Assembly (NCBI RefSeq): GCF_004803635.1
Contig: NZ_SSWX01000012.1
Span: 1-64,000 of the forward strand
Length of the DNA stretch: 64,000 bases
Origin: Lampropedia aestuarii
GTDB taxonomy: Bacteria > Pseudomonadota > Gammaproteobacteria > Burkholderiales > Burkholderiaceae_C
Direction of reading: 5' to 3'
The translations under genes and the position numbers were made by a program. This document shows positions 1 to 8,426 of this stretch, one piece after another. The notes under the pieces are model-generated. The model searched no databases, had not been told where the DNA came from, and saw only the letters and a program-made list of their open reading frames with translations. The number at the start of each line of letters is the position of its first letter. The stretch's first letter is position 1.

Positions 1-529
1 GGCTTCTTGCCATACCGCTAGTCAAGGTCTGCATCAGCAGATGGCAGCGCAATAGAAGAGGCGAGCTATGGAGCCATCGGTAACTGGTGTGGTGCATGGC
101 GTGCGTTCATCGAAAAATTAAAATGTGTTAATTTGATAACACCAGACAGCCACTGTCTATCCCTGAGATCAGGGATTTTTACTTTGCAGCGAAGTTGTTT
201 ATTTGTGGATGACGACTTGGTGCTTGATGCAGAGCGACAATATGCACGCCCCATGGAAGTTGGCGTGAAAAAACGATGGGTTTGGTAATGCATTGTCCAG
301 CCAGTTTGCCGTCTATGACCTGGAAAAAGACCATGTGTGCTAGCAGCCCGATGCAGAAACTGGCGCATTCACATGGGCTATGCCTGGTGGCGAGCGCGTA
401 CGCGCTGTGGAGGCGCGCTTGACAGGGTAGTGTGGTTGCGCATTGGTAGGGTCGCAGTGGCGTTGGCCCATGCAACGCCATTGTCAAACGCAATGAGGCG
501 ACTGCTGCGATCGAAGGCAAACAACGGAG
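1..529. other. No recognisable gene at left edge
   Basis: No open frame in this stretch on either strand resembles a known family. A short plus-strand frame ending near 288 reads like the tail of a protein (it ends in VGVKKRWVW), so a decayed gene is possible but unproven. The stretch lies downstream of the leftward phosphotransferase operon and next to a copy of the dispersed inverted-repeat element. Confidence 0.3.
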
Positions 530-681
530 TGCAGTGCCTTGCCCTTCGGGTTGGTGCCCAAAAGGCACGCTGCTTTGTTAAAAATCCTTGCCGGGCAGAT
601 AGCCCGACTGCGGTTTTTGCCGCGCATCGTATCCTTTTGGGCTCCAACGCGGTCTGCGTGGAGTCTTTGATCAGGCCCTCA
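530..681 (-). repeat. Copy of dispersed MITE-like element (minus orientation)
   Basis: Read on the minus strand, this begins GAGGGCCTGATCAAAGACTCC and continues through CAGACCGCGTTGGAGCCCAA. It closely matches the element after the PII gene (13624-13750), and its core (AAAACCGCAGTCGGGCTATC, then GCGTGCCTTTTGGGC) matches the long copy at 41103-41367. Its right end overlaps the stop codon of the phosphotransferase gene (679-681). The inner end is diffuse, so the left boundary is approximate. Confidence 0.65.
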
Positions 682-1749
682 GTGAGAGGCAGCGCGTTGA
701 TTGGCGCGCTCGACCTGTGCCCAGGCCAGATCGGCCACGCGCTGAAAGCGGTCACCCATTTCTTTGGCATTGGCGCTGGAGGCCGTGCCCCTGACTGAGC
801 GTGCCTTGATGCCATGCAAGATCGCTGCAAAGCGAAACATATTGAAGATGATGTAGAAGTCCAGGTCTTTGATGCCTTCAATGCCGACACGTTCGCAGTA
901 CGCCTGCACATAGGCCGCCTCGTCTGGCAGACCTGCAGCTTGCAGGTCCACACCGGCAATGCCGCCGAGGATATCGCTGGGCATGCGGAACATCATCGCA
1001 TGGTAGGCAAAGTCGGCCAGCGGATCGCCCAGGGTCGACAACTCCCAATCCAGCACTGCCAGCACACGCGGCTCGCTAGGGTGGAAGATCATGTTGTCGG
1101 CGCGAAAATCCCCATGGGTGATGGCCACCTGGTCAGCGGCGGGAATATGCTTTGGCAGCCACTCTACCAAGGCGTCCATGGCTGGGTGCCGGCCTGCGTC
1201 CTGGTCGTTCTGGTATTGGCCGCTCCAGCGCTGGATTTGCCGCGCCACATAGCCGCCTGTCTTGCCGTAGTCGGCCAGGCCGATGGCAGCATAGTCGACT
1301 TGGTGCAGGCGTGCCAGTACCTCGTTCATCGCATCCATGTAGGCGGCGCGCTCATCGGCTGGCACATCGGAAAAACTGGCATCCCAGAAAACCCTGCCTT
1401 CAACCATGTCCATTACATAAAACCAGCTGCCAATGACCTGCTCGTCAGTGCACAGTCCGTAGACATGCGGCACAGGCACTTGGGTGTTGGCCAGTGCCAT
1501 CAGCACACGGGCTTCGCGCTCAATGGCGTGTGCGCCCTTGAGCAAGACTCCTGGTGGTTTGCGGCGCAATACGTACGACTTCCTGGGAGTGCGCAAACGG
1601 TACGTGGGGTTGGACTGGCCACCGGCGAAGCGGCTGATTTCCAGCGGTCCCTGAAAGCCTGGAATGTGCTGCTGCAGCCAGGCTTGCAGCGCGGGTACAT
1701 CCAGTGCTTGTTCAGGCAGTCCTTGTTCGGGGGCGGCAGCGTTGCTCAT
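679..1749 (-). CDS. Phosphotransferase family protein (APH/ACAD10-11 kinase-like)
   Basis: 356 residues with the aminoglycoside-phosphotransferase fold: a nucleotide-binding N-half (FAGGQSNPTYRL near residue 42), the catalytic loop HGDFRADN near residue 214 and the metal-binding LDWELSTLGDPLADF near residue 233. Bacterial members of this class accompany acyl-CoA dehydrogenases and resemble the kinase domain of ACAD10/11, which phosphorylates 4-hydroxyacyl-CoA in that pathway. The start overlaps the upstream dehydrogenase stop by 4 bases (ATGA), so the two are translationally coupled. The stop codon sits at the edge of an inserted repeat element. The substrate is inferred from context only. 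Confidence 0.88.
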   Translation of the reverse strand: MSNAAAPEQGLPEQALDVPALQAWLQQHIPGFQGPLEISRFAGGQSNPTYRLRTPRKSYVLRRKPPGVLLKGAHAIEREARVLMALANTQVPVPHVYGLCTDEQVIGSWFYVMDMVEGRVFWDASFSDVPADERAAYMDAMNEVLARLHQVDYAAIGLADYGKTGGYVARQIQRWSGQYQNDQDAGRHPAMDALVEWLPKHIPAADQVAITHGDFRADNMIFHPSEPRVLAVLDWELSTLGDPLADFAYHAMMFRMPSDILGGIAGVDLQAAGLPDEAAYVQAYCERVGIEGIKDLDFYIIFNMFRFAAILHGIKARSVRGTASSANAKEMGDRFQRVADLAWAQVERANQRAASH

Positions 1750-2942
1750 GCTTGTTCCTTGAGCAAAGTTTCACGTTTGATTTTCTTGGCCAATGACCAT
1801 TTATGCACTTCGGTCGGGCCATCGTAGATACGGAATGCGCGGATTTCGCGGAATACCTGCTCGACAATGGTGTCGCCCGACACGCCCAGGCCGCCCATCA
1901 CTTGCACGCAGCGGTCGGCGACGCGAAACAGGGCCTCGGACACTGCGACCTTGGTCATTGAGCTCTCGGCGGTAGCCAGCGAGCCTTCGTCAATGATTTT
2001 GGCGCACCAGTCGATCATTAAAGCGGCTTGTTGCAAGTCGATCAGGTTGTCGGCCAGCATAAAGCCTACGCCTTCATGGTCGATCAAAGGCTTGCCAAAG
2101 GCTTTGCGGTGCGTTGCATAGCGGCTGGCGATTTCATGCGCGCGTGCGGTCGAGCCAAACCAGCGCATGCAGTGCGACAGGCGCGCCGGTGAGAGGCGTA
2201 CCTGGGCGTAATGAAAACCTTCATGCACCTGCCCCAGCACATGGGCGTTGGGCACATACAAATTGTCCAACATCACGACTGCGTGCCCGCCAGGCATTGA
2301 GCTGTCGATGGTGTCAATCACGCGTTCGGTGCGCACGGCAGGGTTGGGCAGCTTGACCAAAAACATCGTGGCGCGGGTTTTGGGGTCGTTGGCCTCTGAG
2401 GTGCGGGCCATCACGATACCGACTTCAGCACCATCCGCACCAGTGATGAACATCTTGCGGCCGTTGATGACCCAGCCATCGCCTTGCGGTGTTGCGCTGG
2501 TCATCAGCATGCCCGGATCCGAGCCTGCGCCGCCTTCCAGGGCGGGCTCGGTCATGAAAAAGGCCGAGCGGGCCTGGCCGCTGACCAAGGGGTCCAGGAA
2601 CAAGGTTTTTTGTTCAGCGCTGGCGACCTTGCCCAGCAAGTACATATTGCCCTCGTCAGGCGCCATGGTGTTGAGTGCGACCGGGCCCAAGGGCGAAATG
2701 CCGGAGCGTTTGAGTACGGCGGCTGTCTCTAGCTGACTCAAATGGTCGCCATCAGCGAGGATATGCGGCGTCAGCACGCCCTGGGCGCGCGCCAGTGCGC
2801 GCATTTCGTGCATCAGTTCATCGCTGGGGCCGTGGCTGCCGCAACGTGGGTCTTGCTCATACTGTGTGACAACATCGCGCACAAAGGCTTCAACACGCTC
2901 ACCGATGGCTCGGCTGCGCTCCGTGGGGTAGGGGGTGTACAT
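1746..2942 (-). CDS. Acyl-CoA dehydrogenase family protein
   Basis: 398 residues, standard length for the family. It shows the FAD/substrate signatures FFMTEPALEGGAGSDP near residue 130 and the C-terminal RIYDGPTEVHKWSLAKKI. It should oxidise an acyl-CoA to the enoyl-CoA using FAD, passing electrons to ETF. The start at 2942 has AAAGGAG about 7 bases upstream, which rules out an in-frame ATG 69 bases further upstream. It lies between an SDR gene and a phosphotransferase gene on the same strand, a layout seen in degradation of unusual acyl-CoAs such as hydroxylated ones. The exact substrate cannot be read from sequence. Confidence 0.92.
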   Translation of the reverse strand: MYTPYPTERSRAIGERVEAFVRDVVTQYEQDPRCGSHGPSDELMHEMRALARAQGVLTPHILADGDHLSQLETAAVLKRSGISPLGPVALNTMAPDEGNMYLLGKVASAEQKTLFLDPLVSGQARSAFFMTEPALEGGAGSDPGMLMTSATPQGDGWVINGRKMFITGADGAEVGIVMARTSEANDPKTRATMFLVKLPNPAVRTERVIDTIDSSMPGGHAVVMLDNLYVPNAHVLGQVHEGFHYAQVRLSPARLSHCMRWFGSTARAHEIASRYATHRKAFGKPLIDHEGVGFMLADNLIDLQQAALMIDWCAKIIDEGSLATAESSMTKVAVSEALFRVADRCVQVMGGLGVSGDTIVEQVFREIRAFRIYDGPTEVHKWSLAKKIKRETLLKEQA

Positions 2943-2982
2943 GCACAAACTCCTTTGCGTAAATGTCTGTGGTTCTGAGAAA

Positions 2983-3726
2983 TTACAGTGTGTTGACGAG
3001 ATGGCCGCCATCGACCGGAATCACCGCTCCAGTCATATAGGCCGAGGCCTGGCTGCACAACAATAAGAGCGGCCCATCCAGGTCCGACAGCTGGCCCAAA
3101 CGGCGCTGTGGGATTCTGCGAATCAGCGCCTGACCGGCATCGGTTTGCCAAAACTCGGCGTTCAGTTCGGTCTCGATATAGCCAGGCGCCAAGGCATTGA
3201 CGCGCACGCCCAGGCGCGCCCACTCCAGCGCCAAGGTTTTGGTTAATTGCACAACACCCGCCTTGGATACCGCATACGACACGACACCACCGGCCTGGCG
3301 CAGTCCCAGAATGGAGGCGATATTGACGACGCTGCCTTGGCTTTTTTGCAGCGCAGGCAGCAATGCCTGGGCCAGAAAGAACATGCCTTTGAGATTGGTG
3401 TCCAACACCGCATCCCAGTCGGGTTCGCTGTGTTTGGCGGCTGCGCTTTCACGCACCACGCCGGCGTTGTTGATCAATACATCCAGTGAATCCACGGCTT
3501 CGGCCAGTGCCTGGCGGCTGGCGGCGTCGGTCACATCCAGCCTCAGGCACAGCGGTGGGGTAGAGCAGGGCAGGGTTTGGGCAAATGCCTCAATCATCTC
3601 TGTGCGCCTGGCAGCCAAAATCAATTGCGCACCTTGTGCCGCCAGAGTGGCCGCAAAATGTTTTCCGAGGCCACTGGAGGCACCGGTGATCAAGACTTTT
3701 TTTCCTAACATCGACAGGGTGGGCAT
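2983..3726 (-). CDS. Short-chain dehydrogenase/reductase (SDR)
   Basis: 247 residues of a classical SDR: the cofactor motif TGASSGLG near residue 14, NNAG near residue 86, the active-site SYAVSKAG near residue 154 (Tyr-x-x-x-Lys) and the structural PG after it. It probably oxidises a hydroxyacyl intermediate or a related alcohol with NAD(P). GGAGAGAC about 8 bases upstream supports the start. It is the first gene of the SDR, dehydrogenase, phosphotransferase operon, with 40 bases to the next gene. A divergent GntR regulator lies about 130 bases away. Confidence 0.9.
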   Translation of the reverse strand: MPTLSMLGKKVLITGASSGLGKHFAATLAAQGAQLILAARRTEMIEAFAQTLPCSTPPLCLRLDVTDAASRQALAEAVDSLDVLINNAGVVRESAAAKHSEPDWDAVLDTNLKGMFFLAQALLPALQKSQGSVVNIASILGLRQAGGVVSYAVSKAGVVQLTKTLALEWARLGVRVNALAPGYIETELNAEFWQTDAGQALIRRIPQRRLGQLSDLDGPLLLLCSQASAYMTGAVIPVDGGHLVNTL

Positions 3727-3854
3727 CGCTTGTCTCTCCGCAGCTGGGATTCGTTTTATGATGGAGTTTCAAACCAATTTGTTGATTAAATTGTCTGAAA
3801 AAATTGTAGGACGATTTATGCAGTTTATACGACTGTTTGCAAGAAAGAAATGCG

Positions 3855-4538
3855 GTGAACCACACGTCAGTCACACAGGAGACAGCAGCACCAGCATCCA
3901 GCAAATCGGCCTGGGAGCTGGTGTTCCATGGCATTCTCAAAGAGTTGGACAATTGGAGCCTGGTGCCGGGCCAACGCCTGGTTGAAACCGATCTGGTTGA
4001 GCGCTTTCAGGTGGGGCGCAACTCGGTGCGTGAGGCGCTGCAGCGGCTCGCTGCCGAAGGGATTGTCGTGCTGTCCCCCAATAAGGGGGCCAGTATCAAG
4101 CAGCTCAATGTGCAAGACATGCTGGATGTCTTGAGCGTGGCCGAATCCTTGTTTGGCCTGCTGGCCAAAACGGCGGTGCGCGGTGTAGGCAACATAGCAG
4201 CGCTGGCTGCGTTAGATGACGCGATGGCAGCACTGGCGCAGGCCGAGAAAGCGCGTGACAGCGCGGCGTTCTCGCGCGCCCGGCGCATGTTCTACCGCGC
4301 CTTGCTGGAGATGGGTGGCAACAAAGAGCTGCAGCGTTTGCTGCCCGCAATTGTGATGCCGATTGTGCATGCCCACCACCGCTTGCCCGATTTTCTGACC
4401 ATGCGTCTGGCCGACTACCGGCGCATTGCTAAAGCCGTGGTGAGTGGCCATGCCAAGCAGGCGGAAGCGGCCGCTTGCAAACACGTAGAGAATGTCCGGC
4501 AGGCGGTGGTTGCCGCTTTTGCCCAGCCACCCATGTAA
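3855..4538 (+). CDS. GntR family transcriptional regulator (FadR/FCD type)
   Basis: About 227 residues: an N-terminal winged helix (LVETDLVERFQVGRNSVREA, typical of the GntR recognition helix) followed by an all-helical FCD-like ligand domain. It is transcribed divergently from the acyl-CoA degradation operon and is therefore the likely local regulator, sensing a pathway acid or CoA ester. The start is uncertain: GTG at 3855 has a weak AAGAAAG upstream, TTG at 3837 is in frame, and no ATG precedes the DNA-binding domain. Confidence 0.85.
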   Translation: MNHTSVTQETAAPASSKSAWELVFHGILKELDNWSLVPGQRLVETDLVERFQVGRNSVREALQRLAAEGIVVLSPNKGASIKQLNVQDMLDVLSVAESLFGLLAKTAVRGVGNIAALAALDDAMAALAQAEKARDSAAFSRARRMFYRALLEMGGNKELQRLLPAIVMPIVHAHHRLPDFLTMRLADYRRIAKAVVSGHAKQAEAAACKHVENVRQAVVAAFAQPPM

Positions 4539-4682
4539 TGCCAATGGCGTGCTGCAACCAAACGGTATTGCCCAGAATGGACCATGGCGAATCCAGAGCT
4601 TGAACTTCAAGTTTGAGCCCCATAACACCTGCTGCTGGGCAATGACCACAGTTGCTAGCAGCGTTGCCCTGGCCTGCAGGCA

Positions 4683-5126
4683 TCAACGTTGAAACTGGAT
4701 GGTTTGCCAGGCAGCCGCCGGCTCTTTCAATAAGTCCTTGAACTGGTACTGGTCCAAGTGCGAGAAAAAGGCTTGCAGTGCATGGTCCAGAATGTTTTGC
4801 AAGCGGCAGTCGCCCGTCAGCAGACACGGATGCTCAGGCGCGGGGTCCTTGAAGCAATCAACGAGGGCGAAATCGTCCTCCATCGCACGCACGATATCGC
4901 CAACCCTTGCCTCATTGGTTGCGGGGTTGAAGCGAATGCCACCGCCTTTGCCGCGGATGGTGTCAATGAAACCTTTGCGGCCCAGCTCATGCACGACTTT
5001 GACCAAATGGTTCTCAGAGATCGCGTAATGCGTGGCGATTTCGCCAATCGAGGCTAGCCGCTCTGGCTGCTTGGCCAGATACAGCAGAGTGCGCAATGCG
5101 TAGTCGGTTTTCAGGGTCAGTCTCAT
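4683..5126 (-). CDS. nsrR: Rrf2 family regulator, NsrR type
   Basis: 147 residues. It starts MRLTLKTDYALRTLLYLA as in NsrR and has the Rrf2 helix-turn-helix with ISENHLVKVVHELGRKGF. The three Fe-S cysteines fall at 91, 101 and 107 (spacing C-x9-C-x5-C); E. coli NsrR has C91, C96 and C102. NsrR is a [4Fe-4S] repressor whose DNA binding is lost when nitric oxide attacks the cluster. A strong NsrR-type operator lies 130 bases upstream, between this gene and the divergent PAS gene. IscR is the main alternative, but the operator and the downstream haemoglobin argue for NsrR. Confidence 0.88.
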   Translation of the reverse strand: MRLTLKTDYALRTLLYLAKQPERLASIGEIATHYAISENHLVKVVHELGRKGFIDTIRGKGGGIRFNPATNEARVGDIVRAMEDDFALVDCFKDPAPEHPCLLTGDCRLQNILDHALQAFFSHLDQYQFKDLLKEPAAAWQTIQFQR

Positions 5127-5230
5127 CGTGGCTTGCTTTGTGTCGTGGGCTTGGCGGTCATCGGGTGACACGATGAGGGGGATTTTCCCACAGAGGCTCA
5201 CAGGCATTGCGTTGAATATTTTCTACATAT

Positions 5231-5246
5231 TTCAGAATTTTCTGAA
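5231..5246. promoter_or_regulatory. 16-bp palindrome between nsrR and the PAS gene
   Basis: TTCAGAATTTTCTGAA is a perfect inverted repeat located 9 bases before the NsrR-type box, in the AT-rich divergent promoter region. It overlaps where the -35 of the rightward promoter would lie. It could be a second operator or chance in AT-rich DNA. Confidence 0.35.
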
Positions 5247-5255
5247 ATTTTCATT

Positions 5256-5278
5256 AAGATGTATATAAAATACACCTT
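5256..5278. promoter_or_regulatory. NsrR operator
   Basis: An 11-1-11 inverted repeat: the left half AAGATGTATAT and the reverse complement of the right half AAGGTGTATTT agree at 9 of 11 positions. This fits the known NsrR consensus (AAGATGYATTT, inverted, one base apart). A -10-like TATAAA lies inside the box, so a bound repressor would block the rightward promoter. It sits 81 bases before the PAS gene start and 130 bases from the divergent nsrR start, so autoregulation is possible. Confidence 0.85.
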
Positions 5279-5359
5279 ATGGAGTGCGAGTACTGGCAGT
5301 TGAGCAAGCACTGCGCTTGGCCACTCCATCTTCAGTAAACCATATTGAAAGGGATCATG

Positions 5360-5785
5360 ATGAGCAATTCAATCAGCCATGCACAACTGTTGGGCGCACT
5401 GGACAATGTCGCGGTGATCTCCACTACCGACTTGCAAGGCAACATCACCTACGCCAATGACCTGTTTTGCAAACTCACCGGTTACGCCCGCGAAGAGTTG
5501 ATTGGCCAACCTCACAGCATCGTGCGCCATCCAGCCGTGCCCAAAGCGGTCTACAAAGACATGTGGGACACGATCAAAGCTGGCAATATCTGGACCGGTA
5601 TCGTGCCAAACCTGGGCAAGGGCGGTGGTGTGTATGTGGTCGATACCACGGTGCAGCCGCTGCGCGATGAGGCAGGGCAGATCAATGCCTATATCAGCAT
5701 CCGCCGCGTGATCAATGACTTGATGGACAACTTTGAAGCAGTCGAATTTTGCAAAGAGCAATTCGACGACTACTACGCCAACTGA
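5360..5785 (+). CDS. Single-domain PAS protein, Aer-like
   Basis: 141 residues consisting of little more than one PAS domain. The stretches ISTTDLQGNITYAND, GYAREELIGQPHSIVRHP and MWDTIKAG, then WTGIVPNLGKGG, follow the FAD-binding PAS domain of the E. coli aerotaxis receptor Aer. There is no membrane segment, HAMP or signalling domain. It probably binds a flavin or haem and senses redox state or gas. ATG at 5360 is preferred because AAGGGA lies 5 bases upstream; an overlapping ATG at 5357 is the alternative. It is the first gene behind the NsrR operator, 16 bases before the diflavin reductase gene. Confidence 0.85.
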   Translation: MSNSISHAQLLGALDNVAVISTTDLQGNITYANDLFCKLTGYAREELIGQPHSIVRHPAVPKAVYKDMWDTIKAGNIWTGIVPNLGKGGGVYVVDTTVQPLRDEAGQINAYISIRRVINDLMDNFEAVEFCKEQFDDYYAN

Positions 5786-5801
5786 ATCGGGAGGCCACAC
5801 C

Positions 5802-7400
5802 ATGTCTGCAAACGCCCAACGCTTGCACATCGCTTATGGCTCTGAATCGGGCAATGCGCAGACATTGGCGCAACGCTTGGCCCAGCAGCCCTTGTGGCAG
5901 GGCCAGGTCGATCCGGCCATCGAATTGAATGCGCTGTCTCTGGCTGCTTGGCAGCCAGGCGGTTTGCTGGTGATCATCTCCAGCTCTTTCGGCGATGGCG
6001 AGCCCCCAGCCAACGCTGCGTTTTTTTTGGCCCAAGTGCAGCAATCGGACGATTTGACCGGTTTGCGTTACGCACTATTTGGCTTGGGTGACACCGGCTA
6101 CCCGCAGTTTTGCGGTTTTACCAAGCAATTGGATGCGGCGCTGCAAGCGCGAGGCGCGCAGGCTGTGATTCCACGTGTGGATGCCGATACCGATTACGAA
6201 GATTTTTTTACTCAGTGGACGGCTGGCCTGGAGCAGTTGTGGCTGGGCCACGGCGATGTGGCCGCGCACATGCTGCTGCGTGTCGAGGCGTATGGTGAGG
6301 ACAAGGCTTTTGCAGCGCCAATCATCGCCCGCCAGTGCTTGAGCACATTGGCCCCTGGTGGCGATGCTACAGACTGCGCCGCCCACCACATTCGTTTGGA
6401 TGTGCGTGGCAGCGGTATGGCTTGGCGCGCTGGAGATACCTTGCATGTGCTGGCCAAGAATGGGCGTCCTTTGTTGGATGCCATCGCCCAATGGCTGGGC
6501 CAGCCGCAAGCAGTGGCTGCGCTGGAGGCCAAAGAGTTGCGGCTGATCAGCAAGGCGGTGCTGCGTGGTGTGGCAAGCGCCACTGGCCATGCGGGGCTCA
6601 AAGACCTGCTCAAATTCAGCCAGCGCAAGCAGTTGGAGCAGTACTTGTATGGTGCCGACATCCTCGATGTGCTGCAGGATTTTGCTTCGCCAGAGCAGGT
6701 TCGCTTAGATGATTTGCTCCAATGGCTCTCGCCAAGGTTGCCACGGGCGTATTCGATTGCATCGCCAGCTTCCAGCGACTATCTGGATTTGTGCATTCGC
6801 GCCGTACACCACCAACGCAATGGCCGCCAGCGCCATGGTATGGCCACGCATTGGCTATTGCATACGCAAGAGCCGGTGCAGGTGTATTGCCGCAGCAATC
6901 CGGGTTTTCATTTGCCCAAAGACCCGCAGGCGCCCTTGGTGCTGATTGGCACTGGCACTGGCATCGCACCCTTGCTTGGACTGCTGCGTGAAATGCAGAT
7001 GAAGGAGCAGCGGCGAAAAGTGTGTTTGATTTTTGGTGAAAAAACCAGCAGCCACGATTTTTTGTACCGTGATGAATTGCTGGCGCTGCAAGCATCGGGT
7101 GCGATTGAGCACTTATGGACCGCGTTCTCGCGCGATGGTGGTGCCAAATACTATGTGCAGCATGCGATGGCAGACCATGGGCAAGAGCTGCGCGACTACC
7201 TGGAGCGCAATGCCCATGTTTACATCTGTGGCAACAAGGCCCATCTGGAAAAAGCTGTCGCGCACGCTTTTAACGACCTCTATGTGCTTGCCACCAGCGA
7301 TGGCGAGTCAGGCTGCAGCGCAGCAGACGAATCCTGCGAGATGGGCGATTGCTGGACTTCCTTGCAAGCGCAAGCCCGCATCCATTTGGAGTTGTATTGA
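5802..7400 (+). CDS. Diflavin (FMN/FAD) NADPH reductase, CysJ/CPR-like
   Basis: 532 residues. An N-terminal flavodoxin domain (YGSESGNAQTLAQRL near residue 10; FGDGEPP) is followed by a ferredoxin-NADP reductase module with RAYSIASP (FAD) near residue 320, GTGTGIAP (NADPH) and the C-terminal HVYICGNKAHLE. It moves electrons from NADPH through FAD and FMN to a haem or Fe-S partner. GGGAGG lies 7 bases before the start. No cysI or other sulfate-assimilation gene is nearby. The next gene encodes a truncated haemoglobin, making that the likely electron acceptor. An odd Cys-rich patch (four Cys within 16 residues) sits near the C-terminus. Confidence 0.88.
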   Translation: MSANAQRLHIAYGSESGNAQTLAQRLAQQPLWQGQVDPAIELNALSLAAWQPGGLLVIISSSFGDGEPPANAAFFLAQVQQSDDLTGLRYALFGLGDTGYPQFCGFTKQLDAALQARGAQAVIPRVDADTDYEDFFTQWTAGLEQLWLGHGDVAAHMLLRVEAYGEDKAFAAPIIARQCLSTLAPGGDATDCAAHHIRLDVRGSGMAWRAGDTLHVLAKNGRPLLDAIAQWLGQPQAVAALEAKELRLISKAVLRGVASATGHAGLKDLLKFSQRKQLEQYLYGADILDVLQDFASPEQVRLDDLLQWLSPRLPRAYSIASPASSDYLDLCIRAVHHQRNGRQRHGMATHWLLHTQEPVQVYCRSNPGFHLPKDPQAPLVLIGTGTGIAPLLGLLREMQMKEQRRKVCLIFGEKTSSHDFLYRDELLALQASGAIEHLWTAFSRDGGAKYYVQHAMADHGQELRDYLERNAHVYICGNKAHLEKAVAHAFNDLYVLATSDGESGCSAADESCEMGDCWTSLQAQARIHLELY

Positions 7401-7429
7401 AATAGACGCAGACATTTCAGGAGGCAAAC

Positions 7430-7885
7430 ATGGGCAATTCACAAACCTTGTGCACAGAGGCAGAGATCGAAACGCTGGTGCAGCAGTTTTATGGCCGAGT
7501 GCGCGCCGATGCGACTTTAGGGCCGATTTTTAACGCAAAAATCGATGACTGGGTGGCCCATGAGCAATTGCTCAGCCAGTTCTGGTCCAGTGTGCTGCTG
7601 CGCACCGGCCGCTTTAGCGGCTCACCGATGCGCACCCATGCGCAGCTGCAAGACTTGAGCCCCGCCTTGTTTGAGCGTTGGCTAGCCATTTTTTCGCAAG
7701 TCTGCGACCAACAGCCCAACCAGGCGATGGCTGCGCATGCCCAGTCCATGGCCCAACGCATGGCCCAAAGCCTGTGGATGGGCTGGCAAATGCAGCACAG
7801 CGAGGGCGGCAAAGCGGTGCCTAGCGTTTTGACGCGTGTGCCTTTGGGGGAGTCTGAGCAGTTGTCGGCGCCAGATGTCAGCTGA
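7430..7885 (+). CDS. Group III truncated haemoglobin
   Basis: 151 residues. FYGRVRADATLGPIF is the group III pattern, with B10 Tyr at residue 21. FWSSVLLRTGRFSGSPMRTH places the proximal F8 His at about residue 70, followed by LFERWLAIF. Group III truncated globins bind O2, CO and NO, and some protect against nitrosative stress. A strong AGGAGG precedes the start and the gap from the reductase gene is 29 bases, so it belongs to the NsrR-box operon. A dioxygenase or denitrosylase role is inferred from the operator and the neighbouring reductase. Confidence 0.9.
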   Translation: MGNSQTLCTEAEIETLVQQFYGRVRADATLGPIFNAKIDDWVAHEQLLSQFWSSVLLRTGRFSGSPMRTHAQLQDLSPALFERWLAIFSQVCDQQPNQAMAAHAQSMAQRMAQSLWMGWQMQHSEGGKAVPSVLTRVPLGESEQLSAPDVS

Positions 7886-7974
7886 TTGGCTTCGGTCACA
7901 TTGAGAGCCTGAAAAATGCCGAGTCTGCGTTATGCTGAGCCAATACGCACTGGCACGACACACAGGAGACTAGC

Positions 7975-8331
7975 ATGGACATTGCAATCAAACGCGCCTA
8001 TGAAGCAGCCAGCCCAGCCGATGGCGCTCGCGTCCTTGTAGACCGGCTGTGGCCACGTGGTATTAAAAAAGAGGTGTTGCAGCTGGATCTGTGGTGCAAA
8101 GACATTGCCCCCAGCCCAGAGCTGCGCAAATGGTTTTGCCACCAGGCGGACAAGTTTGCCGAGTTCACGCAGCATTACCGCCAGGAGTTGGAGCACAACA
8201 CGGCAGGGCTTGCGCAACTGCAGCCTTTTTTGCTCAAGGGCCGACTCAGTTTGATTTACGCCGCACGTGATCCGCAGATCAACCATGCGGTGGTGTTGCA
8301 GGATTGGCTTCAAAAGAAACTGTCGCAATAA
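7975..8331 (+). CDS. DUF488 family protein (YeaO-like)
   Basis: 118 residues of the DUF488 family: it opens IKRAYEAASPADGARVLVDRLWPRG and carries LRKWFCHQADKFAEF and LSLIYAARDPQINHAVVL, all characteristic. The biochemical role of the family is unsettled. A CAGGAG stands before the start. The gap of 89 bases after the haemoglobin gene leaves open whether it is the last gene of the NO operon or has its own promoter. Confidence 0.85.
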   Translation: MDIAIKRAYEAASPADGARVLVDRLWPRGIKKEVLQLDLWCKDIAPSPELRKWFCHQADKFAEFTQHYRQELEHNTAGLAQLQPFLLKGRLSLIYAARDPQINHAVVLQDWLQKKLSQ

Positions 8332-8426
8332 GAAAGCGCCATGCATGCATGCGTGTGCTTGCCAGCACTTGCAGCGTCCGCGAAGCAGGACGAGCGGCCA
8401 GTTCTTGCCAATGCATTGGGACCACA

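Noticed and set aside
5802-7400. Assignment of the diflavin reductase as sulfite reductase CysJ
   Set aside because: The fold matches CysJ, but no cysI, cysH or other sulfate genes are near and the operon is headed by an NsrR box and ends in a globin.
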